From: Trematomus loennbergii
Taxonomy: Eukaryota; Chordata; Actinopteri; Perciformes; Nototheniidae
Direction of reading: 5' to 3'
Length of the DNA: 64,000 nt
Assembly: GCA_012861695.1 (NCBI GenBank)
Contig: JAAOOA010000352.1
Span: 182,501-246,500, forward strand
Of this stretch, positions 10,554 to 21,800 are shown piece after piece. The translations under genes and the position numbers were made by a program. The notes under the pieces are model-generated. The model did no database searches, had not been told where the DNA came from, and saw nothing but the letters and a program-made list of their open reading frames with translations. Position 1 is the first letter of the stretch; the number at the start of each line of letters is the position of its first letter.

Positions 10554-11148
10554 ATTCCTGTGAACTCTCACTCGACACAAACACAGCACACAGAAACTCA
10601 AACTGTCTGACAACAACAGGAAGGTGACATGTGTGAGAGAGAAGCAGCCATATTCTCATCATCCAGAGAGGTTTGATGTCTGGCTTCAGCTGATGTGCAG
10701 AGAAGCTCTGACTGGTCTCTGTTACTGGGAGGTCGAGTGGAGAGGAGGGGTTCATATAGCAGTGACTTACAGAGGAATCAGCAGGAAAGGAGACAGTCAG
10801 GACTGTTGGTTTGGAGGGAATGATCAGTCCTGGAGACTGAGATGCTCTGATGGTCGTTACTCTGTCTGGCACAATAACAGAGAAACACACACCTCCTCCT
10901 CCTCCTCCTCCTCCTCCTCCTCCTCTGGTAGAGTAGCAGTGTATCTGGATCATCCTGCTGGCTCTCTCTCCTTCTACAGAGTCTCCTCTGACAGACTGAT
11001 CCACCTCCACACCTTCAGAACCACATCCACTGAACCTCTCTATGCTGGGTTTGGGTTCTGGTTACCTGGTTCCTCAGCGTCTCTGTGTCCTCTGCAGGAG
11101 GAAGAGTCTCCTCCTGTTCCAGAGACCTCCTCCCTGCTGCCCAGATAG
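10554..11148 (+). CDS. NLRC3-like A: PRY-SPRY (B30.2) terminal exon
   Basis: B30.2 domains are ligand-binding beta-sandwiches. Seen in order: PRY start SCELSLDTNTAH, HPERFD, the tryptophan motif CYWEVEWRGGVHIAVTYRGI, DQSWRLRCSDGRYSVWHN, a serine run from a (TCC)n microsatellite at about 10902-10925, VAVYLDHPAGSLSFYRVSSD, and EPLYAGFGFW. One A is missing near 10592, which separates the first 13 residues from the open frame 10624-11148. The C-terminal tail after SLCPL is longer than in copy B, which has a stop there. Confidence 0.85.
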
Positions 11149-11249
11149 TTCAGTCTGTACAGGATCACAGCTGATGATAGTTAGTACCAACCTGAGTCTG
11201 AACTATTGATATGAAGTCTGACCATTTTCAGAGACTTAGCTAAACCAAT

Positions 11250-11690
11250 CGACTGTGATCCCCTCTGTATAATGTGTACTCCATATACTCGTATGGTAGT
11301 ATTCATACTGTGATCACCCTCTGTATAATGTGTACTCCATATACTTGTATGGTAGTATTCATACTGTGATCCCCCTCTGTATAATGTGTACTACACATAT
11401 ACTTGTATGGTAGTATTCATACTGTGATCACCCTCTGTATAATGTGTACTACATATACTCGTATGGTAGTATTCATACTGTGATCACCCTCTGTATAATG
11501 TGTACTCCATATACTCGTATGGTAGTATTCATACTGTGATCCCCCTCTGTATAATGTGTACTACACATATACTTGTATGGTAGTATTCATACTGTGATCA
11601 CCCTCTGTATAATGTGTACTCCATAACTCGTATGGTAGTATTCATACTGTGATCACCCTCTGTATAATGTGTACTACACGTATGCATATA
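11250..11690. repeat. 56-bp minisatellite in 3' flank, about 8 copies, copy A
   Basis: Unit about 56 bp, each holding CCCTCTGTATAATGTGTACT and CGTATGGTAGTATTCATACT. Copies vary by one to three bases (CACC/CCCC, ACTCG/ACTTG). Copy B has only about two copies (51260-51350). Confidence 0.9.
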
Positions 11691-12051
11691 AATCACATGG
11701 CAGTCATTGTAACATTAACTTTTACAAAAGAAGCATCTAGGGTTAATTAATAAAAGTAAAGAAGTGTAAGAAAAACAAAAGGTATGAAGTTAAAAATGTA
11801 ACTTGTGTTTACTTATATGCAATGTACTGTATATTTGTGGATATGTTAAATATATATGTCTGTTTGGAAGTGTAAATCCAGAAGTACACGTTGGTATACG
11901 TCTTGAGTACAAACTGTCATACCAACAATGGCAGGTTATTCAGAGTTTAAGTCCAACTACAGAGCTTACCTTTGAACGTCTCTTAACTTTTTGAATGCAA
12001 ATAAAACTCAAGCTAACTTGGTTTTTGTGTCGCTTCTGTTTTACATTCAGG

Positions 12052-12192
12052 ATGTCAGAAGATATATCACATGACATCATGGCTGATCATCCCATTCCTC
12101 CAGAGGTTCTGAATTTCATGTTGAACTCTGGAACATTTCACTGCACTCAGAAACAGTTTCAATACAATAGAATTATAAAACCTACTAAATAA
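12052..12192 (+). CDS. Conserved 46-residue ORF behind a splice acceptor, copy A
   Basis: A good acceptor (ttttacattcag) precedes ATG at 12052. The frame MSEDISHDIMADHPIPPEVL runs to TAA at 12190, overlapped by AATAAA. In copy B (51717-51857) the frame is intact with one residue changed (N to H). No family recognised. It may be an alternative terminal exon of the NLR transcript or of an unknown gene. The surrounding DNA (11691-12340) is otherwise noncoding, with a (TAA)n run at 12220-12252. Confidence 0.25.
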   Translation: MSEDISHDIMADHPIPPEVLNFMLNSGTFHCTQKQFQYNRIIKPTK

Positions 12193-12214
12193 ATGAATAC
12201 ATAAAACAATGTAA

Positions 12215-12245
<31 letters not shown>

Positions 12246-12344
12246 TAATAATGAATAAAGGACCAATTAAAATGGGATATTGCTAGAAAAGGCAATTTAA
12301 AGAGAAGTGTCTTCAGCTGTTGTTTAAACATGTCCACTGAATGA

Positions 12345-14357
12345 AGTAGAAGTACTCAGATCTTGTACTTGAGTAAAAGTAGAAGTACTCAGATCTTGTA
12401 CTTGAGTAAAAGTAGATGTACTCATATCTTGTACTTGAGTAAAAGTAGAAGTACTCAGATCTTGTACTTGAGTAAAAGTAGAAGTACTCATATCTTGTAC
12501 TTGAGTAAAAGTAGAAGTACTCAGATCTTGTACTTGAGTAAAAGTAGAAGTACTCAGATCTTGTACTTGAGTAAAAGTAGAAGTACTCATATCTTGTACT
12601 TGAGTAAAAGTAGAAGTACTCATATCTTGTAATTGAGTAAAAGTAGAAGTACTCAGATCTTGTACTTGAGTAAAAGTAGAAGTACTTAGATCTTGTACTT
12701 GAGTAAAAGTAGAAGTACTCATATCTTGTACTTGAGTAAAAGTAGAAGTACTCAGGTCTTGTACTTGAGTAAAAGTAGAAGTACTCAGATCTTGTGCTTG
12801 AGTAAAAGTAGAAGTACTTAGATCTTGTACTTGAGTAAAAGTAGAAGTACTCAGATCTTGTACTTGAGTAAAAGTACAAGTACTCAGATCTTGTACTTGA
12901 GTAAAAGTAGAAGTACTCAGATCTTGTAATTGAGTAAAAGTAGAAGTACTTAGATCTTGTACTTGAGTAAAAGTAGAAGTACTCAGATCTTGTACTTGAG
13001 TAAAAGTACAAGTACTCAGATCTTGTACTTGAGTAAAAGTAGAAGTACTCAGATCTTGTAATTGAGTAAAAGTAGAAGCACTCAGATCTTGTACTTGAGT
13101 AAAAGTAGAAGTACTCAGATCTTGTTCTTGAGTAAAAGTAGAAGTACTCAGATCTTATAATTGAGTAAAAGTAGAAGTACTCAGATCTTGTTCTTGAGTA
13201 AAAGTAGAAGTACTCAGATCTTATAATTGAGTAAAAGTAGAAGTACTCAGATCTTGTTCTTGAGTTAAAGTAGAAGTACTCAGATCTTGTACTTGAGTAA
13301 AAGTAGATGTACTCATATCTTGTACTTGAGTAAAAGTAGAAGTACTCAGATCTTGTACTTGAGTAAAAGTAGAAGTACTCAGATCTTATAATTGAGTAAA
13401 AGTAGAAGTACTCAGATCTTATATTGAGTAAAAGTAGAAGTACTCAGATCTTGTTCTTGAGTAAAAGTAAAGTACTCAGATCTTATAATTGAGTAAAAGT
13501 AGAAGTACTCAGATCTTGTTCTTGAGTTAAAGTAGAAGTACTCAGATCTTGTACTTGAGTAAAAGTAGAAGTACTCAGATCTTGTACTTGAGTAAAAGTA
13601 GAAGTACTCAGATCTTGTACTTGAGTAAAAGTAGAAGTACTCAGATCTTGTTCTTGAGTAAAAGTAGAAGTACTCAGATCTTGTACTTGAGTAAAAGTAG
13701 AAGTACTCAGATCTTGTACTTGAGTAAAAGTAGAAGTACTCAGATCTTGTACTTGAGTAAAAGTAGAAGTACTCAGATCTTGTAGTAAAAGTAGAAGTAC
13801 TTGTAGTAAAAGTAGAAGTACTCAGATCTTGTAGTAAAAGTAGAAGTATTCAGATCTTGTAGTAAAAGTAGAAGTACTCCTACTTTTACTCAAGTGCAAG
13901 ATCTGAGTACTTCTACTTTTACTACAAGATCTGAGTACTTCTACTTTACTCAAGTACAAGATCTGAGTACTTCTACTTTTACTCAAGTGCAAGATCTAAG
14001 TACTCAGATCTTGTACTTGAGTAAAAGTAGAAGTACTCAGATCTGGACCTTGAGTAAAAGTAGAAGTACTCAGATCTTGTACTTGAGTAAAAGTAGAAGT
14101 ACTCATATCTTGTACTTGAGTAAAAGTAGAAGTACTCAGATCTTGTACTTGAGTAAAAGTAGAAGTACTCAGATCTTGTTCTTGAGTAAAAGTAGAAGTA
14201 CTCAGATCTTGTACTTGAGTAAAGTAGAAGTACTCAGATCTTGTTCTTGAGTAAAAGTAGAAGTACTCAGATCTTGTTCTTGAGTAAAAGTAGAAGTACT
14301 CAGATCTTGTACTTGAGTAAAAGTAGAAGTACTCAGATCTTGTACTTGAGTAAAAGT
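12345..14357. repeat. 33-bp minisatellite, about 61 units, with internal inversion, copy A
   Basis: Unit 33 bp built from TACTTGAGTAAAAGTAG and AAGTACTCAGATCTTG. Because 33 is a multiple of three, both strands show periodic 11-residue frames (YLSKSRSTQIL, YFYFYSSTRSE), which are not genes. Variants: CATATC, TTCTTG, TAATTG and shortened units near 13780-13870. Units between about 13880 and 14000 lie in reverse orientation. Copy B has about 38 units (52008-53263). The motif resembles a minisatellite widespread in fish. Confidence 0.95.
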
Positions 14358-14693
14358 GCTGCTGCTGCCTGTAATGTGTGTGAGATCCTGCTTCAGTCAC
14401 GACTCCCTGAAAGGATGCTGTGACTCACAGACACCAAACTACACTCAGAAAGATTCACATTTAAAAACAAAATGAGTTTTCCTCTGTTCTTCTGGCACGG
14501 AGAAGCCCCACTCGAGTTCATGATACATGTTTCCTAAAATACATCTGAAAAAACGAGTGTTATAACAGATTCAAATGGAAATAAAGGGGGTGGGGCTGTC
14601 ATTCAATTCCAGCTTTGATGATGTGCTTAGTGGCCATGTGGTGACGTCATCCGGTTCTAGGCGGTCACTCAGATTGCCTGTGCAGAATACCAC

Positions 14694-14696
<3 letters not shown>

Positions 14697-14774
<78 letters not shown>

Positions 14775-14779
14775 GTGTG

Positions 14780-14831
<52 letters not shown>
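14697..14831. repeat. (TG)n microsatellite, copy A
   Basis: Almost pure TG over about 135 bp with two TTG interruptions near 14773-14782. The cysteine/valine frames over it are artefacts. Copy B has an uninterrupted run of about 95 bp (53599-53694). Confidence 0.95.
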
Positions 14832-14833
<2 letters not shown>

Positions 14834-15890
14834 CCCTCACACACACAGTGCTCCAGTCGTTGAAGCCCATATTTGGAATGTCCATAGTGGCCAAACGGTG
14901 GTACTGCAGCTTATGTGACGTCATCTTGGCCCAAACAGATTGTTTCCCCATTGACTTACATTGTGGAAAGAGACGTCTGTAAATCAGCGGATACATATTT
15001 ACATTTTTTTTACAGCGCTAATACTTTTATAGCCCGTAAAGGAAATATGACGTAATATATAATTTTAGTTTTATTTTGAAAAGTAATTTGACTAGTATGT
15101 TATATTTTGTATGTATTTTGCGTATATAAATATATGAATGCATTTCTTATTAATACATCTATATCCCATTAAATAAGCTCTTACAATCAGTCACTACATT
15201 CGTCTCTGTTTATTCATATCAGAAAGTAGGTTTAGGAGGAATTTGCCTCGGTGTATTTGATGAATACAGTAAAGAAAAAAAAAAAAGAAAAAACTATCAT
15301 ACGTTAAAGTATAGAAAATGATTTACATGAAGTCTGGATATAACAAAAAACGACGTGCGGTATATGATGACAAAATAATAAAATAAAATGTGTGCAGGAG
15401 TGTTATGGGAAGTGGAAAGTTGTGTACAAGAGAGGTAGCTGTGTACAAATATGCAAAATATTCAGAGGGTTGTGCACACCTGGCAATACCTAAATGAAAT
15501 TGAGATATTGTTTGCATAAAAACAAATATATATAAATAAATAGGAGTCATTTATGATGGTGGTGAAGTCCATAGGGACTTGTGCAGCATGTCAAATTCCC
15601 CTCTGTGGGACCAGTTCCTTCTTCTTCTTTATACTGGGGATTAGGATAGTTTGTTAAAATGTTCTAGAAAGAGCACCAAGAACTGTACACTTTGAGAAAG
15701 GTGTACAATCTGGAGGACTGTTCACACTTTTGGGTGTTTCTGGTGCCCAAGACACACGTTTAATATGAATAATAATGAATAGAGAATAGCTTTGCAGCAG
15801 TGTTGCATAGTTACTGCACTAACAAGTATTGTTAGCATATGTCTGTATACTGTATGTATACCGTATATATTTTTACTCAACAACTCAACT
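14832..15890. other. Noncoding spacer upstream of pyridoxal kinase exon 1, copy A
   Basis: No coding exon recognised. The AT-rich part 15000-15300 differs in length and content from copy B. The 3' half is nearly identical between the units. Confidence 0.5.
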
Positions 15891-16166
15891 GCGCATGCTC
15901 AGTGGGCCCACATCCGGGTACTTTGTGACTCCACAGCCTCTCTATTCTGTCTTCATGCACCAGTGAGCGAGTCTCATAGGAATGAACGGAGCTCCGCCTC
16001 TCTCTCTTTTCTCGTCCATGGTTACAAACACCACTCTCATCCACACACACAGCGGGTTAGCCTCGGTTAGCTTAGCTTCTCCAAACCGGTTGTGTGATTT
16101 GTTTCTCCGATGTGTTGCCGGGATCCTCGTTGAAGTAACGGATTGATCTGCCTCCCCTCCTCGGCC
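15885..16166 (+). promoter_or_regulatory. Probable promoter and 5' UTR of pyridoxal kinase exon 1, copy A
   Basis: GC-rich for this region, with an NRF1-like GCGCATGC core at 15891-15898, an X-box-like CCATGGTTAC near 16017, and no TATA box at a fitting distance, as in housekeeping promoters. Conserved base for base in copy B (54764-55045). Motif matches are by eye only. Confidence 0.4.
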
Positions 16167-16247
16167 ATGGAGTGCCGTGTCCTGTCCATACAGAGCCATG
16201 TAGTCCGGGGGTATGTGGGCAACAAGAGCGCCTCTTTCCCATTGCAG
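16167..16247 (+). CDS. pdxk: Pyridoxal kinase exon 1, copy A
   Basis: Pyridoxal kinase phosphorylates vitamin B6 vitamers in the cytosol. The exon starts at ATG in a fair Kozak context (cggccATGG) and encodes 27 residues containing [18 protein letters not shown] and SASFPLQ, closely matching the N-terminus of vertebrate PDXK, including the substrate-binding Ser-Ile-Gln-Ser-His stretch. It ends at CAG|GTAAAT in phase 0, where vertebrate PDXK exon 1 also ends. I could not find exon 2 or any later exon in the 15 kb that follow, so within the window it is an orphan first exon. The copy at 55046-55126 is identical. Confidence 0.85.
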
Positions 16248-16335
16248 GTAAATACAAACCGCATGCACCCATTATCGGACACCTTGCAGCCGCTTCGGAC
16301 GCGACCCCGTCGGTCACGCTGCTCCAGAAAATCTG

Positions 16336-16800
16336 ATACTAAACCCACTCATGTTAATGCCATTATTGTGAAGCAATATGCAAATAACATGATAGGCTAC
16401 TACAAACGGTAATCCGCCTGAAACCGTGTCTGTTGAGTTAATATGTGTTAGTTGTATTAAAAAAAGGCCGTAAATGATTGTTATAATGTGGTTAAACCCC
16501 AAATAACAGCTTCAAATGTCCGGCTATACACCTGCCGACAGGTGTTTCCAGACAACCCAAAATGGACCATGGCATTACATTATAAACCCACTCGTGTTAA
16601 TGCTATTTCTGTGAATAAATGTGCAAATTACATCATAATACAAACCAGCCATCCGCCTCACACCGTGTCTGTTTGACGGTGTGCGTTGGTTCTATTCCCC
16701 TGACGGGTTTATAGTAAACAGCGGTTGTGAAACTGTGTAAAAACCCCAGATTACAGCTTCAAATGTCAGGCAGTAAACGTGAGGACAGGTGTTCCCCATC
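16336..16800. repeat. Diverged tandem duplication of about 245 bp in pdxk intron 1, copy A
   Basis: The block from about 16336 (ACCCACTCATGTTAATGC) recurs from about 16583 (ACCCACTCGTGTTAATGC). Shared words include CCGTGTCTGTT, ACAGCTTCAAATGTC and GACAGGTGTT. It is older than the unit duplication because copy B has both halves. Confidence 0.75.
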
Positions 16801-17370
16801 CACATCTGTCCTCCTCTGCCTTTAACCCTTTCAGGACCTCACGGTTACTGCTTGACATTTCTACCTGTTATTTGGGCTTTTTCCACATTCCCCTTTACAT
16901 CCAATAGTATTCCTATTTAGATGAACAGTTTCTCTAACAAGGGGTCAACACATGTAGAAGGTCTCAAATCCCCAAAAATTCAACATGAGAATATGAAAAA
17001 CTAAATGTATAGAAATAAAATCAATAATAACAATGACAACATAAATAACACAGGTATAACACAAATACAATAAAAGATGGGTTTTATATAAGGTCATCCT
17101 ACATATTAGAATAATACAGTCCAAAATATTTAGGAAAAATATCCATATACCAGAACATTTCAAAAATAAAAATTCCTCATTTTAAAGAAGCCATATGATA
17201 TTATTTTGGAGTGTCACACAGTCCAGTTCCTTTTATGCAGCCTTTATAATCCTTCTAAACTAGCCTTTTTTACTATAAACACACAGAAGATTAGAACAAA
17301 GAACACACACTCACATACACTAACACTCACACATACACCACTAACACACTCAGAAAAACTCACACACTGA
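16801..17370. other. Noncoding stretch in pdxk intron 1, copy A
   Basis: AT-rich, with a CA-rich stretch (ACACAC, CACTCACA) at 17275-17365. No gene, RNA or element ends were recognised. Confidence 0.5.
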
Positions 17371-18033
17371 CCCCTCGATTCCACCGGGTCCGTCTGCGTT
17401 GCGTCCGGCTGCGCCGCGGTTTTGGTCCGACCTCCTCCGGCGTCATACCCTACCGGGCACGTTTCAGAAGCATTTCAGAAGCGGAGCGTCTTGCTTGCCG
17501 GCTCGCAGTTTTTGTTGATTTGGGCATATTTCCTGGACAGGCTACTTTGTACAGACAAAGTTAATAATAATTGTAATATTCCAGTTATAAACGACATGAA
17601 TCAAAGATGTGTTGCTGTATTTTAGTGGTAAAAAAATGCATTTATCATCATAATTATTCTATATATATAATTTACACAGTGCCTGTAAACCGGAGGAGAA
17701 CGCTGGCATTTCTCCTCCTACTTGAAAGACTACGGAGGGATAGGGTCTGCAAAATTAGTTTATTTTGGGGATGGGTCGGATGCTCTGACCGTTCCACTTC
17801 CTGCCCGGCGCCTCTGCAACGCCTCGCGTCGAAAATAGACTTGAATCCTATTTTGAGCGGAGCCCAGCGCCGAGACGCTTCTGGGACGCTTCTGAGCCGT
17901 AACGCGGCGCGTCTGGTGGAATAGCACCCATTGACTAGAGTGGCCGCGATCTTAGCGAACGCCGCGGCGCAGCCGTAACGCGGCCGTAACGCGGCCGTAA
18001 CGCGGTGCAGACGGACCCGGTGGAATCTAGGGG
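17371..18033. mobile_element. GC-rich inverted-repeat element, copy A (uninterrupted)
   Basis: The ends pair as CCCCTCGATTCCACCGGGTC and GACCCGGTGGAATCTAGGGG (one mismatch within about 28 bp). An internal segment near 17908 (GTCTGGTGGAATAGCACCC) resembles a second end. Three GGCCGTAACGC units lie near the right end; copy B lacks them. Target duplication not clear (TGA versus TAG flanks). Harbinger-like by TIR style, family not certain. The point 17590 corresponds to the empty site of the 6-kb insertion in copy B. Confidence 0.65.
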
Positions 18034-18385
18034 TAGCACTCACACATACACACACACTTACACACATACATGTACTTGCTGTTTAGTGAGGTCCAAGTCA
18101 AAAGACCTACAAAGGACCACCCTCTCTATAACAACCTTTTAATCCACTTGTTATCCCATTCTATTTTAATGTTATTTTATTAGTTATTATTTCAAATGTT
18201 TCCCTATTTTCGACATTTCGTACAGCAAACCGTTAATCTATAAACTAACCTGCAGTTTAATCTGTAATAAAGTGACTCTCAGATCCTCGCTCATTAGTTC
18301 AACACAACATATTTCGGTTTTAACCTCAACATGTTTTGCCCTTTGGTTTGTTGTGTGAACTAACGTCTGTCTTTGTGTTGCAGTG

Positions 18386-18720
18386 ATTTCCTCGGCCACC
18401 AACAGACGGACGATTCAGCCTGAAAACACACACTCCTGATTCAACACACACACACACATTAGTTTTGGACTGAATTTTCTGGCATGAACTACACACACTT
18501 CATTCCTCTTTACGTCAGCATTCCTCTCACAGCGACAGGGCTTTGAACCGTGGAGCGAGGAGGACGGCCACCATCACACAGAACCACCATTTATCTTTTG
18601 ACTGTTTCCTTCTCCCTGATTCTTTACCTTCTTTATCTATCTTTGGGTCCATCTGATCGAGGCTCTCTTCATGATGCCGTTCTAGTTTTAAAGGCCTGTT
18701 TGACTTGAATAATGATTAAA
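18386..18720 (+). other. Candidate terminal exon with poly(A) signal, copy A
   Basis: A strong acceptor (tttgtgttgcag) is followed by 335 bp that are nearly identical in copy B (63208-63546). ATTAAA at 18715-18720 can serve as a poly(A) signal. A short frame DFLGHQQTDDSA ends in TGA. If spliced in phase 0 to pdxk exon 1 the first codon would be TGA. It is probably a 3' UTR exon of an unidentified or alternative transcript. The stretch 18034-18385 before it is noncoding. Confidence 0.35.
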
Positions 18721-18803
18721 TACTTCTGGGTTTTATGAAGCTGTGACTTTGAGTTTTTGTTGGTGATGAACTCACTGCAGCGTGTTTACAGAGGCGGCAC
18801 CAA

Positions 18804-21800
18804 CACACACAGACAGACACCAACACACACAGACAGACACCAACACACACAGACAGACACCACACACAGACAGACACCAACACACACAGACAGACACCAA
18901 CACACACAGACAGACACCAACAACACAGACAGACACCAACACACACAGACAGACCAACACACAGACAGACACCAACACACACAGACAGACACCAACACAC
19001 ACAGACACCAACACACACAGACAGACACCAACACACACAGACAGCCACCACACAACACAGACACCAACACACACAGACAGACACCACACACAGACAGACA
19101 CCAACACACAGACAGACACCAACACACAGACAGATACCAACACACACAGACAGACACCAACACACACAGACAGACACCAACACACACAGACAGACACCAC
19201 ACACACAGACAGACACCAACACACAGACAGACACCAACACACACAGACAGACACCACCACAGACAGACACCAACACAGACAGACACCAACACACACAGAC
19301 AGACACCAACACACACAGACAGACACCAACACACAACAGACACCCAACACACAGACAGACACCAACACACAGACAGACACCAACACACACAGACAGACAC
19401 CAACACACACAGACAGCCACCAACACACAGACAGACACCAACACACACAGACAGACACCACACACACAGACAGCCACCAACACACAGACAGACACCAACA
19501 CACACAGACAGACACCAACACACACAGACAGATACCAACACACACAGACCCCAACACACACAGACAGACACCAACACACACAGACAGACACCAACACACA
19601 CAGACAGACACCAACACACACAGACAGACACCAACACACACAGACACACACACACAGACAGACACCAACACACACACAGACAGCCACCAACACACAGACA
19701 CCAACACACACAGACAGACACCAACACACAACAGACACCAACACACAGACAGCCACCAACACACACAGACAGACACCAACACACACAGACAGCCACCAAC
19801 ACACACAGACAGACACCAACACACAGACAGACACCAACACACACAGACAGACACCAACACACACAGACAGACACCACACACAGACAGACACCAACACACA
19901 GACAGACACCAACACACAGACAGACACCAACACACACAGACAGACACCAACACACACAGACAGACACCACACACAGACAGACACCAACACACAGACAGCA
20001 CCACACACACAGACAGACACCAACACACACAGACAGACACCACACACAACAGACACCACCACACAGACAGCCACAAACACACAGACAACACCAACACACA
20101 CAGACAGACACCAACACACACAGACAGAACCACACACACAGACAGACACCAACACACAGACAGACACACACCAACACACAGACAGACACCAACACACACA
20201 GACAGACACCAACACACACAGACAGACACCAACACACACAGACAGACACCAACACACAGACACACACCAACACACACAGACAGACACCAACACACACAGA
20301 CAGACACCAACACACAGACAGACACCAACACACACAGACAGACACCAACACACACAGACAGACACCAACACACAGACAGACACCAACACACACAGACAGA
20401 CACCAACACACACAGACAGACACCAACACACAGACAGACACCAACACACAGACAGCCACCAACACACACAGACAGACACCAACACACAGACAGACACCAA
20501 CACACACAGACAGATACCAACACACACAGACAGACCACCACACAGACAGACCACACCACACAGACAGACACCAACACACACAGACAGACACCAACACACA
20601 CAGACAGACACCAACACACACAGACAGACACCAACATACAGACAGACCAACACACACAGACAGACACCAACACACAGACAGACACCACACACAGACAGAC
20701 ACCAACACACACAGACAGACACCAACACACACAGACAGACACCAACACACACAGACAGACACCAACACACAGACAGACACCAACACCAGACAGACACCAA
20801 CACACACAGACAGACACCAACACACACAGACAGACACCAACACACAGACAGACACCAACACACAGACACATACCAACCACACAGACAGACACCAACACAC
20901 ACAGACAGACACCAACACACAGACAGACACCCAACACACAGACAGCCACCAACACACACAGACAGACACCAACACACACAGACAGACACCAACACACACA
21001 GACAGACACCAACACACACAGACAGCCCAACACACACAGACACCAACACACACAGACAGACACCAACACACACAGACAGACACCAACACACAGACAGACA
21101 CCAACACACACAGATACCAACACACACAGACACACAACACACAGACAGACACAACACACAGACAGACACAACCACACAGACACACCAACACACAGACAGA
21201 CACCAACACACACAGACAGACACCACAACAGACAGACACCAACACACAGACAGACACCACACACACAGACAGACACCACACAACAGACAGACACCAACAC
21301 ACAGACAGACACCAACACACACAGACAGACACCAACACACAGACAGACACCAACACACACAGACAGACACCAACACACACAGACAGACACAACAACACAG
21401 ACAGACACCAACACACACAGACAGACACCAACACACAGACAGACACCACCACACAGACAGACACCAACACACAGACAGACACCAACACACAGACAGACAC
21501 CAACACACACAGACAGACACCACACACACAGACAGACACCACACACAGACAGACACCAACACACACAGACAGACACCAACACACAGACAGACACCACACA
21601 CACAGACAGACACCAACACACACAGACAGACACCAACACACAGACAGACACCAACACACCAGACACCACACACACAGACAGACACCAACACACCAGACAG
21701 ACACCAACACACAGACAGACACCAACACACACAGACAGACACCAACACACAGACAGACACCAACACACAGACAGACACCAACACACCAGACAGACACCAA

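Larger units (their letters stand above)
30..11148 (+). pseudogene. NLRC3-like NLR receptor gene, copy A (5' exons outside window; frame broken as sequenced)
   Basis: Fish NLRC3-like proteins are cytosolic innate-immune NTPases. A FISNA-NACHT module binds nucleotide and oligomerises, LRRs act as sensor or autoinhibitor, and many fish members end in a B30.2 domain. Exons seen in order: N-terminal (30-258), FISNA-NACHT (395-2185), four LRR exons (3013, 3527, 6065, 6583), a short linker (10381-10427) and PRY-SPRY (10554-11148). Splice sites and phases match between the intact exons. At least six 1-2 bp indels break the NACHT exon, and LRR exons 1 and 2 are also broken, so a full-length product is not predicted from this sequence. 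The lesions are usually absent from copy B, so base-call error is as likely as true pseudogenisation. The first three coding exons lie upstream of the window. The individual ligand is unknown. Confidence 0.88.

Noticed and set aside
12313..14400. Repeat proteins with 11-residue periods (YLSKSRSTQIL, YFYFYSSTRSE)
   Set aside because: The minisatellite unit is 33 bp, so open frames on both strands follow from the period. No flanking exon signals.
14575..14996. Cysteine-valine and histidine-threonine ORFs over the (TG)n tracts at 14.7, 32.4 and 53.6 kb
   Set aside because: Dinucleotide repeat artefacts.
15942..16348. - strand ORFs overlapping the pdxk promoter and first exon
   Set aside because: The + strand matches vertebrate pyridoxal kinase exon 1 with a correct donor. 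The antisense frames reflect GC content.
17607..18067. ORFs over the GC-rich inverted-repeat element
   Set aside because: They run across TIRs and internal repeats, have no recognised domain, and are interrupted in copy B by the transposon.
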